NCBI GenBank assembly: GCA_963834825.1
Contig: CAWICZ010000008.1
Coordinates: 124,001-188,000, forward strand
Reading direction: 5' to 3'
DNA: 64,000 nt
Origin: JACDAN01 sp963834825
GTDB taxonomy: Bacteria > Actinomycetota > Thermoleophilia > Gaiellales > Gaiellaceae
Shown here: positions 52,316-60,845 of the stretch, one piece after another
Layout: every line of letters begins with the position of its first letter
How positions within the stretch are numbered: position 1 is the stretch's first letter
The notes under the pieces: model-generated
Seen by the model: only the letters and a program-made list of their open reading frames with translations
Told to the model about the DNA's origin: nothing
Database searches by the model: none
Program-made: the position numbers and the translations under genes

Positions 52316-54384
52316 GCGGCGCTCACCTCCACGTTGCCCTCCTGGAGCCTGATCTCCCAATGGTGGTCGAGTGCCCGCACACCCGACAGTCTGAGTGATC
52401 CTGCCCAGGCTGGGAGCTCCTGCGGCGCGACACTCTCGAGCGCGCTCTGGCGGCGGTCGGGCTGGAGGCCGAGCAGCAGCTGGAGGAGGAGCACCGGCGT
52501 GCCCGCCGCCCACGCCTGCGGGCGAGCCGCCGTCGGGTAGGCGATCGGGAAGCGAGTCTCCGTGCGCGGCATCCCGGCGAAGACCTCGGGCAGCTGGTAG
52601 TCGAAGTGGCGTCCCGCGGTCAGCATCTGACGGATTATCCGGTGCGCCTCGGGCCAACGCCTCGCCCGGGCGAGGCCCCACGCGATCAGCGAGTTGTCGT
52701 GCGGCCAGACCGTCCCGTTGTGGTACGCGAGCGGGTTGTACGCGCGGTCGGCGGTCGACATCGTCCGCACCCCCCAGCCTGACCACAGCGCGTCGCCCAT
52801 CAGCTGGTCGACGATCGCGTCGACGCGATCAGGCGGAACGATGCCGCTCCAGAGCAGGTGCCCGACGTTGGAGCAGAGCGAGTCGACGCGGTTCTTCTCG
52901 CTGTCGAGCGCGAGCGCGTAGTAGCCGTTGCGTTCCCCGATCCAGAAGCTCTCGTTGAAGCGCCGGTGGAGTTCCTCGGCCTCCTGCTCGAGCCGCTCGG
53001 CGAGCTCTCGGTCACGCCAAACCTCGCGGGCCAGCTCGGCGGTGCGCAGCTTCGCGTCGTAGACGTAGCCCTGCACTTCACAGGGAGCGATCGGTGGCTC
53101 GGCCAGCCGGCCGTCAGCGAAGCGCTGCGAATCGTGTGAGTCCTTCCACGACTGGTTGTCGAGCCCGCGCGGGCTCCGCTTCAGGTACTCGACGAAGCCG
53201 TCGCCGTCGAGGTCGCCGCGCTTCGCGATCCAGTCGAGGGCCTGCTCCGCGCTGTCCCTGAACTCGTGGACGAGCGCGGCGTCGTCCGTCCAGCGCCAGA
53301 CCTCGGAGAGCAGGATCAGGTAGAGCGGCGTCGCGTCCAGGGTCCCGTAGTAGGAGGAGTGCCACGTGCGCGCAGCCTTGCCGCTGCGGACTTCGTGGAC
53401 GATCTTGCCGGGCTCGGCGTCGCGCACCGGGTCATCGACGGTGGACTGGAGGTCGCGAAGGGCATGGAGCGCCGTGACCGCGAGCTCCGGCCCGAAGAGG
53501 AGCGTCTGGAGGCAGGTGATGATCGTGTCGCGGCCGAAGACGGTCATGAACCAGGGCATGCCGGCAGCGGGGAGCTTCCCGGCGCCGTCGTCGCTGCCGC
53601 GCATGCGCAGAGACGCGAGGTCCGAGACGGACCGGCCGAACGAGGCGGCGAGATCGTCCCAGCTCGCACGCAGCTGCGGAACACGCAGCTGCCAGGCGGC
53701 GAACGACTCTCGGACCCGGGCGATCTCGTCGCCGAACCGACGCTCGGCCAGCCGGGGAACGACATGCTCGCCTTCGCGAGCCGGGACGATGTCGATCCGC
53801 AAGTCCCAGCGCTCGCGCGGCTCGAGCTCGATTCGATAGGCGATCTTGCCGTCCGCGACGATCTCTCCCGGCTGGGACAGGATCACTTGCGTGTGCACCG
53901 GGTAGCCGCTGTCGTCCAGGAGGACGAACTGGTTGCCGTCCTCCTCGAAGCGAACCGGGGCGGAAGTCGGAAGCGGCTCCGCATGCTCGGGGTCGCCGAG
54001 CGCGAAGTCGTAGTCCTTGACCGCGAAGATATCGGCGAAGTCAGCTGCGACCTCGAGCGCGAGCTCGAAGGCGATCGGCCGCATGCCCTGGTTCTGGACG
54101 AGCACTCGATCCTGCATCGCCTCGCCGACGAATCGCTCGCGGGTGATCGAGACCTCGTCCTGCTCCAGCCCGTCGACCGGCTGGTTCCGGAGGTAGAAGG
54201 CAGCCGAGAAGTAGTCGACCTTGTCCGAGGAGAGCAGAAGCGGGCGGTGGTCGTTGACGGTCAGCTTCAGGACTGAGAGAAACCGGGTGTCGTCCGTGAA
54301 CAGCCCGCTCGTGGGCCAGCCGCCGATGTCTCCCAGCTCGTCGCAGATGCAGAAGGTCGAGCCCTCGAGGATCGTGATCGCCAT
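52312..54384 (-). CDS. Amylo-alpha-1,6-glucosidase / glycogen debranching-type enzyme
   Basis: 690 residues. The N-terminal bacterial GDE domain (GWPTSGLFTDDTRFLSVLKL; VLVQNQGMRPIAFELALEVA) precedes an (alpha/alpha)6 barrel: AAGMPWFMTVFGRDTIITCL, YYGTLDATPLYLILLSEVWR, DLDGDGFVEY, ALDSEKNRVDSLCSNVGHLL and YHNGTVWPHDNSLIAWGLAR. Asp and Glu in these blocks include the likely acid/base pair. ATG 54384, four bases after the SDR gene on the same strand. Debranches alpha-1,6-linked glucans by family; other amylase-like substrates possible. Confidence 0.87.
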   Translation of the reverse strand: MAITILEGSTFCICDELGDIGGWPTSGLFTDDTRFLSVLKLTVNDHRPLLLSSDKVDYFSAAFYLRNQPVDGLEQDEVSITRERFVGEAMQDRVLVQNQGMRPIAFELALEVAADFADIFAVKDYDFALGDPEHAEPLPTSAPVRFEEDGNQFVLLDDSGYPVHTQVILSQPGEIVADGKIAYRIELEPRERWDLRIDIVPAREGEHVVPRLAERRFGDEIARVRESFAAWQLRVPQLRASWDDLAASFGRSVSDLASLRMRGSDDGAGKLPAAGMPWFMTVFGRDTIITCLQTLLFGPELAVTALHALRDLQSTVDDPVRDAEPGKIVHEVRSGKAARTWHSSYYGTLDATPLYLILLSEVWRWTDDAALVHEFRDSAEQALDWIAKRGDLDGDGFVEYLKRSPRGLDNQSWKDSHDSQRFADGRLAEPPIAPCEVQGYVYDAKLRTAELAREVWRDRELAERLEQEAEELHRRFNESFWIGERNGYYALALDSEKNRVDSLCSNVGHLLWSGIVPPDRVDAIVDQLMGDALWSGWGVRTMSTADRAYNPLAYHNGTVWPHDNSLIAWGLARARRWPEAHRIIRQMLTAGRHFDYQLPEVFAGMPRTETRFPIAYPTAARPQAWAAGTPVLLLQLLLGLQPDRRQSALESVAPQELPAWAGSLRLSGVRALDHHWEIRLQEGNVEVSAA

Positions 54385-54388
54385 GACC

Positions 54389-55129
54389 CTAGGTCCGCAG
54401 GATGCGGGCTCCGCTCGTCTGCGCGAGAGCTTTGATGACGATCTCGTCGACGTTCACGTTCGGAGGCCGGGTAACGGCGAAGACGATGCAGTCGGCGACA
54501 TCCTCCGGCCGCACGGCCTCGATGCCCTCGTACACCTTCGCCGCGGCCTCCTGGTCCCCGCGGAAGCGAACGCGCGAGAAGTTCGTCTCGACGAGGCCGG
54601 GGTCGACGGTCGTCAGGTGGATCGGCCGCCCGAGCAGGTCCTCGCGCAGTGCATAGGTGAAGCCGCGCACCGCGAACTTGGAGGTGACGTAGAGCGCGCC
54701 GCGCTCGTAGGCCTGGCGGCCCGCGATCGAACCGATGTTGACGATGTGGCCACCGTCGGCGAGGTGTGGGAGACAGAGGCGCGTCATGCGGATGAGGCCG
54801 TGAACGTTGGTCTCGAGCACGGTCTCCTCGTCGGCCTCCGTGCTCTCGTCGAAGAGATCGCGGCCGAGCGCCAGCCCTGCGTTGTTGACGAGGATGTCGA
54901 GGCCGCCCAGCCGATCAACCGCGGTCGCCACGAAGCCGGCCGAGCTCTCGGGGTCGGTGACGTCGAGCTCGAGGGCGATGAAAGCGTCGCCGAGATCCGC
55001 GAGCCGGTCGAGCCGCCTCGCTCCGACCGCCACCGTTGCACCTTCGTCCGCGAGCGCTCGTGCAGTCGCGGCGCCGATCCCGCTCGAGGCGCCGGTGACG
55101 ATGGCTCTCTTGCCGTCCAGCGCCCCCAC
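54389..55129 (-). CDS. Short-chain dehydrogenase/reductase (YdfG-like)
   Basis: 246 residues. TGASSGIGAATARALADEG (NADP site), DILVNNAGLALG (NNAG), NIGSIAGRQAYERGALYVTS with the catalytic Ser and Y-x-x-x-K (YVTSK), and VDPGLVETNFS. The C-terminal NVNVDEIVIKALAQTSG resembles YdfG-type serine/3-hydroxy acid dehydrogenases. First gene of the minus-strand set with the debranching enzyme and glycosyltransferase; link to their function not obvious. Confidence 0.9.
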   Translation of the reverse strand: MGALDGKRAIVTGASSGIGAATARALADEGATVAVGARRLDRLADLGDAFIALELDVTDPESSAGFVATAVDRLGGLDILVNNAGLALGRDLFDESTEADEETVLETNVHGLIRMTRLCLPHLADGGHIVNIGSIAGRQAYERGALYVTSKFAVRGFTYALREDLLGRPIHLTTVDPGLVETNFSRVRFRGDQEAAAKVYEGIEAVRPEDVADCIVFAVTRPPNVNVDEIVIKALAQTSGARILRT

Positions 55130-55208
55130 AGGCGCGGACTCTACGTGCCCCGCCGACGCGATTTGAGACGATGCGCTCTCACCGGAGTCGGACCAAGGAG
55201 GCCGATCG

Positions 55209-55478
55209 ATGTTTGCCAGAGTCGCCCGCTACCGCTACCCGGAGGAGCGTCTCGACGAGGCCGTCGAGGCATTTCGAACGGCCTCGGAGGGGCTGCGTGA
55301 GCTCGAGGGCAACGTCGGCGGCTACCTGCTCGTCGACCGCGACAACAGCACGGCCCTGACGGTCACCTTCTGGGAGAGCCGCCTTGCATTGGATGCCAGC
55401 GAGGTGCATGCGAGCCGCCTGCGCAGCGAAGCGATCAACGAGGTCGAGGGCGAGGTGCGAGGCAGTCGACCGCTGTGA
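55209..55478 (+). CDS. Small ABM-like (dimeric alpha-beta barrel) protein
   Basis: 89 residues, ATG after AAGGAGG. FARVARYRYPEERLDEAVEA, LEGNVGGYLLVDRDNSTAL and VTFWESRLALDASE follow the pattern of antibiotic-biosynthesis-monooxygenase fold proteins. Such proteins act as monooxygenases, isomerases or binders; none is indicated. Confidence 0.72.
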   Translation: MFARVARYRYPEERLDEAVEAFRTASEGLRELEGNVGGYLLVDRDNSTALTVTFWESRLALDASEVHASRLRSEAINEVEGEVRGSRPL

Positions 55479-55537
55479 GGTCGCGATCGACTTCAGCGAG
55501 ACGGCCTGAGCCCGGAGCGGACCGACAGGAGGAGACC

Positions 55538-55957
55538 ATGGACGTCGTTTTGCTCATCGGACGAATCCTCTTCGCTGGAATATTCGTGATCTCAGGGGCA
55601 ACGATCCATCTGCTCAAGTGGCGCGACGGCGTCGCCTATGCACGGATGAAGAACGTCCCGGCGCCGGAGCTGCTCGTGCCCGCGTCTGGCGTGATGGCGG
55701 TCGTCGGCGGGCTGCTCGTCGCCCTCGGGCTGTGGGCCGACCTCGGGGCGCTTCTGCTCGCCGCCTTCGTCTTCCCTGTCGCGTTCGGGATGCACGCGTT
55801 CTGGAAGGTCGCCGATCCCATGGAGCGGATGATGGAGCAGGTGCAATTCATCAAGGACGTTTCGTTGGGCGGCGCGGCGCTGGCGCTCTTCGCACTCTTC
55901 CAGCAGTTCGGCGGCGACATCGGGCTCACGCTCGGGCCGACCGCGCTCTTCGACTGA
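55538..55957 (+). CDS. DoxX family membrane protein
   Basis: 139 residues, ATG after AGGAGGAG. Four TM helices: LLIGRILFAGIFVISGATIH (family start L-x-x-R-x-x-x-x-x-x-F-x-x-x-G), LLVPASGVMAVVGGLLVALG, ALLLAAFVFPVAFGMHAFWK and SLGGAALALFALFQQFGG. HAFWKVADPMERMMEQVQFI is a DoxX/DUF417-like signature. Linked by TGATG overlap to the flavin-oxidase-like gene. Confidence 0.87.
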   Translation: MDVVLLIGRILFAGIFVISGATIHLLKWRDGVAYARMKNVPAPELLVPASGVMAVVGGLLVALGLWADLGALLLAAFVFPVAFGMHAFWKVADPMERMMEQVQFIKDVSLGGAALALFALFQQFGGDIGLTLGPTALFD

Positions 55958-56464
55958 TGCTCGAGTCGGAGGACGACGTCCGGGAGCTGCAGGCGCTGAT
56001 CGACCGGACGTTCGCCCAGGCGAACCCGCACCTCGCCGCGATCGTGAAGCCGGAGCGGCGCCTCAACGCCCGTCAGGTCGTCCGTTACCTCCAGGGGACG
56101 AAGCACGTGGCTTTTGCGACCGTGAACGAGCAGGGCGAGCCGCGGGTGGCACCGCTCGACGGGGTCTTCATCCGCGGGCGGGTCACCGTCTCCACCGGCG
56201 GGCGAGCGGCGCGACTCCGAGCACCTACGCGCCAACCCGGCCTGCAGCGCCGCGCACATGGACGGCGACACGATCGGCATCGTCGTCCACGGGCACGCGA
56301 CGATCATCGGCCGCGACGACGAGGGCGTCGAGGAGATCGAGCCGGTGTGGCGTGACATCTACGGATGGAGCCCGTTCGAGTGGGGCGAGGGCGTCGTCTT
56401 CATGCGCATCGAGCCGAGCTCGATGTGGGCCTACGCCTTCCACCCCGAGAACTTCCCCGAGTAA
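55957..56464 (+). CDS. Pyridoxamine 5'-phosphate oxidase-like flavin/F420 protein (frameshifted)
   Basis: ATG overlaps the DoxX stop. KHVAFATVNEQGEPRVAPLD and FIRGRVTVSTGG form the split-barrel FMN/F420-binding core. Near 56200 the frame shifts; removing one G from GGCGGGCGAG gives STGGERRDSEHLRANPACSA, which continues into AHMDGDTIGIVVHGHATIIG and the C-terminus ending at 56464 (~168 residues). Read literally, the gene is split. Likely a redox enzyme or general-stress protein of this superfamily. Confidence 0.8.
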
Positions 56465-56857
56465 ATGTCGGACGCAATCGTTTACGTGGACACCTCGGAT
56501 GTCCGTGAGGGAGCGCTCGAACGGCTCAAGCAGGGGATGAAGGAGCTCGCCGACTTCGTCGCTGACAACGAGCCCCGAATCCTCGCCTACAACGTCTACT
56601 TCAACGACGACGGCACCAGGATGACCGTGGTCCACGTCCATCCCGACGCCGCCTCCTTCGAATACCACATGGAGGTGGCGGGGCCGGTCTTTCGCCGGCT
56701 CGCCGAGCTCGTCACGCTGTCGTCGATCCAGATCTACGGCAAGCCAAGCGAGAAAGTGCTGCAGCAGTCGCACGAGAAGGCGCAACTGCTGGGCCCCGGC
56801 GCCGTCGTCGCAGTCGGTGCCTTCCACGCAGGCTTCACCCGTTTCGCGGCTCGCTGA
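56465..56857 (+). CDS. Conserved small protein, ABM-like fold
   Basis: 130 residues; ATG directly follows the previous stop. IVYVDTSDVREGALERLKQG, VFRRLAELVTLSSIQIYGKP and VHVHPDAASFEYHMEV fit a dimeric alpha-beta barrel. No catalytic motif. Fourth gene of the ABM-DoxX-flavin oxidase series; a small-molecule redox or sensing role is possible. Confidence 0.7.
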   Translation: MSDAIVYVDTSDVREGALERLKQGMKELADFVADNEPRILAYNVYFNDDGTRMTVVHVHPDAASFEYHMEVAGPVFRRLAELVTLSSIQIYGKPSEKVLQQSHEKAQLLGPGAVVAVGAFHAGFTRFAAR

Positions 56858-56869
56858 CGGCGGGTTCCA

Positions 56870-56895
56870 GGGGCGGGCTCGCCATCGCCCGCCCC
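56870..56895. terminator. Terminator hairpin
   Basis: GGGGCGGG / CCCGCCCC with a 10-base loop, 12 bases after the stop at 56857 and upstream of the convergent gene ending at 56984. Confidence 0.6.
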
Positions 56896-56983
56896 AACGC
56901 AGATGGACGGCGGGTGAGCTGCGGCACACACCCGCCTGGAGACCCAGTACTGCCTGTCGACGGGAACCCCTTCGTCGAGTGGG

Positions 56984-57190
56984 CTACCGGTCTTGGGCAT
57001 CCTCGACCACGAGCACGGAAACGGGCTCGCCGTCCGATCCTTCGTCAAGCCGGAACGCCACCACGCGGAGCATCCGGCCGCGGCCCAGCGCAATCGTGTC
57101 CCCTGCCTGCCAGTTGGGCACCGCAGCCTTGAGCGTCGGCGGATCGGCCGGCGTGCCGTCCTCGTGCTCGAGCCTGAACGCGAAAGCCAT
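56984..57190 (-). CDS. Conserved small protein of unknown function
   Basis: 68 residues from ATG 57190, preceded by AAGGAGA. AFRLEHEDGTPADPPTLKAA and NWQAGDTIALGRGRMLRVV are beta-rich and resemble a small hypothetical protein often seen in actinobacteria. No function known to me. Confidence 0.7.
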   Translation of the reverse strand: MAFAFRLEHEDGTPADPPTLKAAVPNWQAGDTIALGRGRMLRVVAFRLDEGSDGEPVSVLVVEDAQDR

Positions 57191-57340
57191 TCGATCTCCT
57201 TCCGATGATCGGCTGGGACCGAACGGCAAACGCAGCCTATCGCCTGAGCGGACGCAACGGACACGTCCTCGCCCGCCGCACTCCCGCCGCCACGAGCTCG
57301 AGACGTAGACCGAACTCGGCCTCTAACATCGCCTGTTGCC

Positions 57341-58786
57341 GTGTCGAGGGTAAAGGTCACCGTCCTCAGCGGCGCGAGCGCGCCGTCTCTGGTACTGGCA
57401 CTCCTCCCGGCGTTTGCAGCCGCTGTCGGGATCCCCCAAGAGGACGAGCGGCGGCTCGGCGCGGTCGTCGAGCGACTCGTCAGCTTCACGCTTGACAACG
57501 CGTACCCGGACGACGACCTCGGCGAGATCGAGGTTACGCTCGAGTCGGGCGACGGATCGGTCCAGGTCGTCGTGCACGACTGGGGCCTGCCGCTGACGAG
57601 CGCTGGAGGGGACTTCGGGCCGCTGCCCGAATCGCTCGCCGCTCTCGCTCCTGACGCCCGCAACGTGCTGCTGATGAACCTCGGTTCGGACGGCAAGCGG
57701 CTGGCGGCAGAAGTGACCGTCCGCTCAGGTGACGACGGACAGGCGAGGCGGCACCACATCGAGGCTGCGCCCAGGCGCGCACAGGCGGGGGTAGAAACTC
57801 ACGACGCGATCGAGGTGAGAACTGCTACGCCCGAGGACGGCGAAGCGATCGCCCAGCTCCTCTACGAGAACTACCACCTGAGCTATGTGCACGCCGACTT
57901 CTACCGGCCGCGGTACTTGATGGCGGCGCTCGCCTCGGGCGAGTTGCTGTCGACGATCGCCGTCCACGAGGGGCAAGTAATCGGTCATCACGCGCTGATG
58001 CCGCTCGCTGGTGTCCCCTCCGCTGAGACAGGCGCCGCAGTCGTCCACTCCGCCTATCGAGGCCTCGGTGTCTTCGGCCGGCTGTTCGAGCACACGCTCG
58101 ACGCGGCAACCGAGCGCGGCCTGGCGTCGGTCTTCGGGGATGCCGTCACCATCCATCCCTTCAGCCAGCGCGCCGAGCGCTCGCACGGCTACCGCGAGAC
58201 GGCGCTCCAGCTCGGCATGGTCCCGGCGCGGACGACGATGCGCGGCTTCGGTGGCGAGGGACCGACACGACGAACGGCCACACTCCGCTCCTACAAGCCT
58301 TTTGACGAACGCCCGCGTCAAGCGGCGATGCCGGCTCCCTACCGCGAGCTGCTCGAGAGCGTCTACGCCAACGTCGGCCTCTCGATCGAGCCTCGCACCG
58401 AGCTAGCTCTGTTTGCGGGCGAGGCTGCGACGGCCAACGTCGACGAGTCGCGCTCCCTCGGCTTCCTGCGGGTACAGCGCTGGGACGGGGAAGCCGGCTC
58501 GGCCCTGAAGGGGGCTGTGCGCCACCTACTCTCGCGGCATGTCGACGTCGTCTACGCCGACATCGACCTGGTGGCGGTCGCCGATGTGAACAAAGCGACG
58601 GCCGTGCTGAACGAGCTCGGCTTCTTCGCCGCGGGCCTTGTTCTTCACGGGCCGGACGGCCACGACCACCTCCGACTGCAGCTGCTCGATTCCGAGGACA
58701 TCGAACTCGACGATGTCGTCTGCGACTCGTCTTTCGCAGAGGCGCTGAAGCGACGAGTACTGGTGGACAAGGCCCGCGTCGGGTGA
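57341..58786 (+). CDS. HATPase-like domain fused to a GNAT acetyltransferase
   Basis: 481 residues, GTG start. Residues ~1-130 follow an RsbW/HATPase_c_2 layout (ERRLGAVVERLVSFTLDNAY; VQVVVHDWGLPLTSAG as the G1-type box). The N-box is degenerate. Residues ~153-310 form a GNAT domain: IEVRTATPEDGEAIAQLLYE, VHSAYRGLGVFGRLFEHTLD with the acetyl-CoA loop, and SHGYRETALQLGMVPA. A third region (~350-481) shows a second GNAT-like half. An ATP- or partner-sensing acetyltransferase is plausible. Confidence 0.75.
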   Translation: MSRVKVTVLSGASAPSLVLALLPAFAAAVGIPQEDERRLGAVVERLVSFTLDNAYPDDDLGEIEVTLESGDGSVQVVVHDWGLPLTSAGGDFGPLPESLAALAPDARNVLLMNLGSDGKRLAAEVTVRSGDDGQARRHHIEAAPRRAQAGVETHDAIEVRTATPEDGEAIAQLLYENYHLSYVHADFYRPRYLMAALASGELLSTIAVHEGQVIGHHALMPLAGVPSAETGAAVVHSAYRGLGVFGRLFEHTLDAATERGLASVFGDAVTIHPFSQRAERSHGYRETALQLGMVPARTTMRGFGGEGPTRRTATLRSYKPFDERPRQAAMPAPYRELLESVYANVGLSIEPRTELALFAGEAATANVDESRSLGFLRVQRWDGEAGSALKGAVRHLLSRHVDVVYADIDLVAVADVNKATAVLNELGFFAAGLVLHGPDGHDHLRLQLLDSEDIELDDVVCDSSFAEALKRRVLVDKARVG

Positions 58787-58906
58787 TGAGGTGGCCAGCC
58801 ACGAGCTCGACCGCTGTCGCCTCTCGGGATTGCGCTGCGCGGCCGCCTGGGTGACGACCCTACCGCCTGGCGCGTCAACGATTCGAACGTCGGTAGGGGG
58901 TGCAGC

Positions 58907-59557
58907 ATGCACCTCTTGGTGACCGGCGGAAGCGGTGTCCTCGGCCGAGCGACGATTCCGCTCCTACGCGCACAGGGTCACGAGATCGACGCTCCGGCGC
59001 CGGCGCAACTCGACTTGTTCGACCCGGTTGCGGTCGCGCGAGCGGTCGCCAACGCTGCAGGGATCCTGCACCTTGCGACCCGGATTCCGCCACGCGAGCG
59101 GGCAAGCGAGCGTGAAGCCTGGCGGGAGAACGACCGTCTGCGCGCGGACGCGTCCCGGCTCCTCGTCGACGCCGCGCTCGCCGCGGAGACGGAGGTGTAC
59201 GTTCAGCCGAGCATCACTTTCCTCTATCCGGCGGAGGGATTGGTCGACGAGGAGACGCCGCTCGGCCACGTGCCCGAATCTCGGCGCTCGGCGCTCGCGG
59301 CCGAGGAGGAGACGGCTCGCTTCGCAGCAGCGGGCGGGCGCGGCGTCGTTCTGCGCCTCGGCCTCCTCGACGGTCCCGGCACGGGCAACGAACTACCGAA
59401 CTCACGCTTCGGCTCTACCCTGCATGTTGCTGACGCAGGGCGCGCCCTTCATGCGGCGCTCGCCGTTCCGAGCGGCATCTACAACGTCTGCCGCGACCGC
59501 GAGCACGTCTCGAACGAGCGGTTCAAGCAGGTCAGCGGCTGGCGGCCGGAGCGGTAA
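58907..59557 (+). CDS. NAD(P)-dependent epimerase/dehydratase-like protein
   Basis: 216 residues, ATG after TAGGGGGTGCAGC. MHLLVTGGSGVLGRATIPLL has the G-x-x-G-x-x-G Rossmann loop; GILHLATRIPPRE and PSITFLYPAEGLVDEE are atypical, and no Y-x-x-x-K is seen where expected, so it may bind a nucleotide sugar without being a classic SDR. It ends NERFKQVSGWRPER as full-length relatives do, so it is compact rather than cut off. Confidence 0.8.
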   Translation: MHLLVTGGSGVLGRATIPLLRAQGHEIDAPAPAQLDLFDPVAVARAVANAAGILHLATRIPPRERASEREAWRENDRLRADASRLLVDAALAAETEVYVQPSITFLYPAEGLVDEETPLGHVPESRRSALAAEEETARFAAAGGRGVVLRLGLLDGPGTGNELPNSRFGSTLHVADAGRALHAALAVPSGIYNVCRDREHVSNERFKQVSGWRPER

Positions 59558-59606
59558 ATCGACTGGATCGCCGCTAGCGCCTAGCTCGGGTTCGTCATAG
59601 ATCGAA

Positions 59607-59646
59607 GAGAGGGACCGGCCCGACCAGGGCGGGGACGGTCCCTCTC
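59607..59646 (+). terminator. Terminator hairpin
   Basis: Perfect 11-bp stem GAGAGGGACCG / CGGTCCCTCTC with an 18-base loop that contains further GC pairing, about 50 bases after the epimerase gene. Confidence 0.7.
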
Positions 59647-59716
59647 GGCTCGATGCGCTGAGACCCGGCGTCTGGAAGACGGCCCGCATCAAGCGAGCCT
59701 CGGCACTGAGCGCGGT

Positions 59717-60016
59717 ATGGGCGTACCCTCTGGAGTTGTGTCTCCCCCGCGCCCTGGGACAGGAGATGACGACGTCCGGAAATACGGCGCACTGATCGGC
59801 ATCATCGCCGCGATCGGCGCGCTGATCGTCGTGTTCATCGTGTGGGGCTCCAACGGCTCGGACGCGGAACGCGGTGCCTGTACAGAGATTCCCGCGGGTC
59901 GGGTACCACCCGCCATCATCTGCCCCAGGAATGCCACCCCGGAGAACTCGAAAGAGCGCGACTGTATTCGGGTTTCGACTTTCCAGGACGTCACGTACTG
60001 GACCTGCTCCGATTGA
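59717..60016 (+). CDS. Small single-TM protein with four extracytoplasmic cysteines
   Basis: 99 residues. Pro/Asp-rich head, one TM helix (YGALIGIIAAIGALIVVFIVW), then a ~50-residue outer part with four Cys (GACTEIP, IICPRN, RDCIRV, WTCSD) spaced for two disulfides. No clear ribosome site; codon choice is like its neighbours. Function unknown. Last gene before the tRNA-bounded island. Confidence 0.55.
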   Translation: MGVPSGVVSPPRPGTGDDDVRKYGALIGIIAAIGALIVVFIVWGSNGSDAERGACTEIPAGRVPPAIICPRNATPENSKERDCIRVSTFQDVTYWTCSD

Positions 60017-60533
60017 CATATCCGCAGCGGCCGGGCTGACCCGCCTTTTTCAAGACGACCGTGCTCGGCTGGAAGCCGGCGACACGATCCCGATCGCGGC
60101 CGGAGACCGGACGCCCCAGGTCGTCCGCATCCGCAAGGCGGCACCGACCCGGTGCTCGTCTCGACCCGCTGACCTGATCCGGAGCTGAGGGCGGAGGCCG
60201 TCGGTCGAAGTCCGCAGCGCACTCGACCTGGGGATAGAGCCTCCGACGCTGCCTGCCGATGACTCGACCCGGACGCTGCCGCATCGGGGCGGCGGTGGAA
60301 CAAGGCGCCACGGAGGCCTGGTGAGCCAATGGGCGGTGCCGGGCTCGAACCAGCGACCCCCTGCTTGCAAGGACGGGGTGGGCGTTCGGACCCGTTCACA
60401 CCCGTTCGCTCTACCCGCCTGGTTACAGGGCTTGCGCTACGGCGTACCGAACCCGTCCGAACCCGAACGCTCGGTGTTCCCATTGTTCCCATGTGCGCCG
60501 CTCGCTCCGTGCCGAGACTGTATTGGGGTCTGG
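60017..60533. other. Non-coding stretch containing the left island boundary
   Basis: No convincing gene. 60017-60329 shows no repeat or RNA that I can name. 60330-60367 is the copied 3' half of the tRNA-Val gene. 60368-60533 contains reiterated GTTCGGACCCG / ACCCGTTCGC / CGAACCCGAACGC-like short repeats, as often seen at integration ends, but no open integrase frame. Confidence 0.5.
60330..60367 (-). repeat. Partial tRNA-Val (3' half), left attachment-site-like repeat
   Basis: 38 bp identical to 63336-63373, covering the anticodon 3' arm, variable loop, T arm (GGTTCGAGCCC on the minus strand) and acceptor end of tRNA-Val. It differs at the next base (C for T) and then matches AAGG again. No D arm or 5' half follows, so it is not a tRNA gene. 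Confidence 0.9.
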
Positions 60534-60845
60534 CTAGGTCTGCGGAGGCAGTGGCGGAGCCGCGGGCGGCGCTACCTGGGTGGACGGGATGCCGGCGTCG
60601 TTGCGTCGGGCAATCGCGCTGACGTTGTCGTTGATCCGGAAGATGACGATCAGAATCTCGGCGTAGATCCGTGCGAACAGCGGACCGAGAATGATCAGGG
60701 CCAGGCCCGCACCGACCTCGTCGTTCGCTATCGCCACGATCCCGCCGATGACCGCAAACGCAACAAAGATCCAGAAGATGACCTGAATGAAAACCGGCGT
60801 GATCATCCGCCGGAAGGACAGGTACTCGCCCCAACTTCCGTTCAT
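60534..60845 (-). CDS. DUF4282 family membrane protein
   Basis: 103 residues from ATG 60845, preceded by GAGGAGGAG. FRRMITPVFIQVIFWIFVAF and LALIILGPLFARIYAEILIV are two TM helices with the conserved R-x-I-T-P start; VIFRINDNVSAIARR is the cytosolic C-terminal signature of DUF4282, and the tail is Pro/Ala-rich. Function unknown. Inside the tRNA-bounded island, transcribed toward the left boundary. Confidence 0.8.
   Translation of the reverse strand: MNGSWGEYLSFRRMITPVFIQVIFWIFVAFAVIGGIVAIANDEVGAGLALIILGPLFARIYAEILIVIFRINDNVSAIARRNDAGIPSTQVAPPAAPPLPPQT

Noticed and set aside
60330..60400. Possible tRNA-Ala(TGC) gene at the left island boundary
   Set aside because: Only the anticodon 3' side, T arm and acceptor 3' strand are present; no D arm or 5' acceptor strand follows. 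It is a copy of the tRNA-Val 3' half with one base changed in the anticodon.
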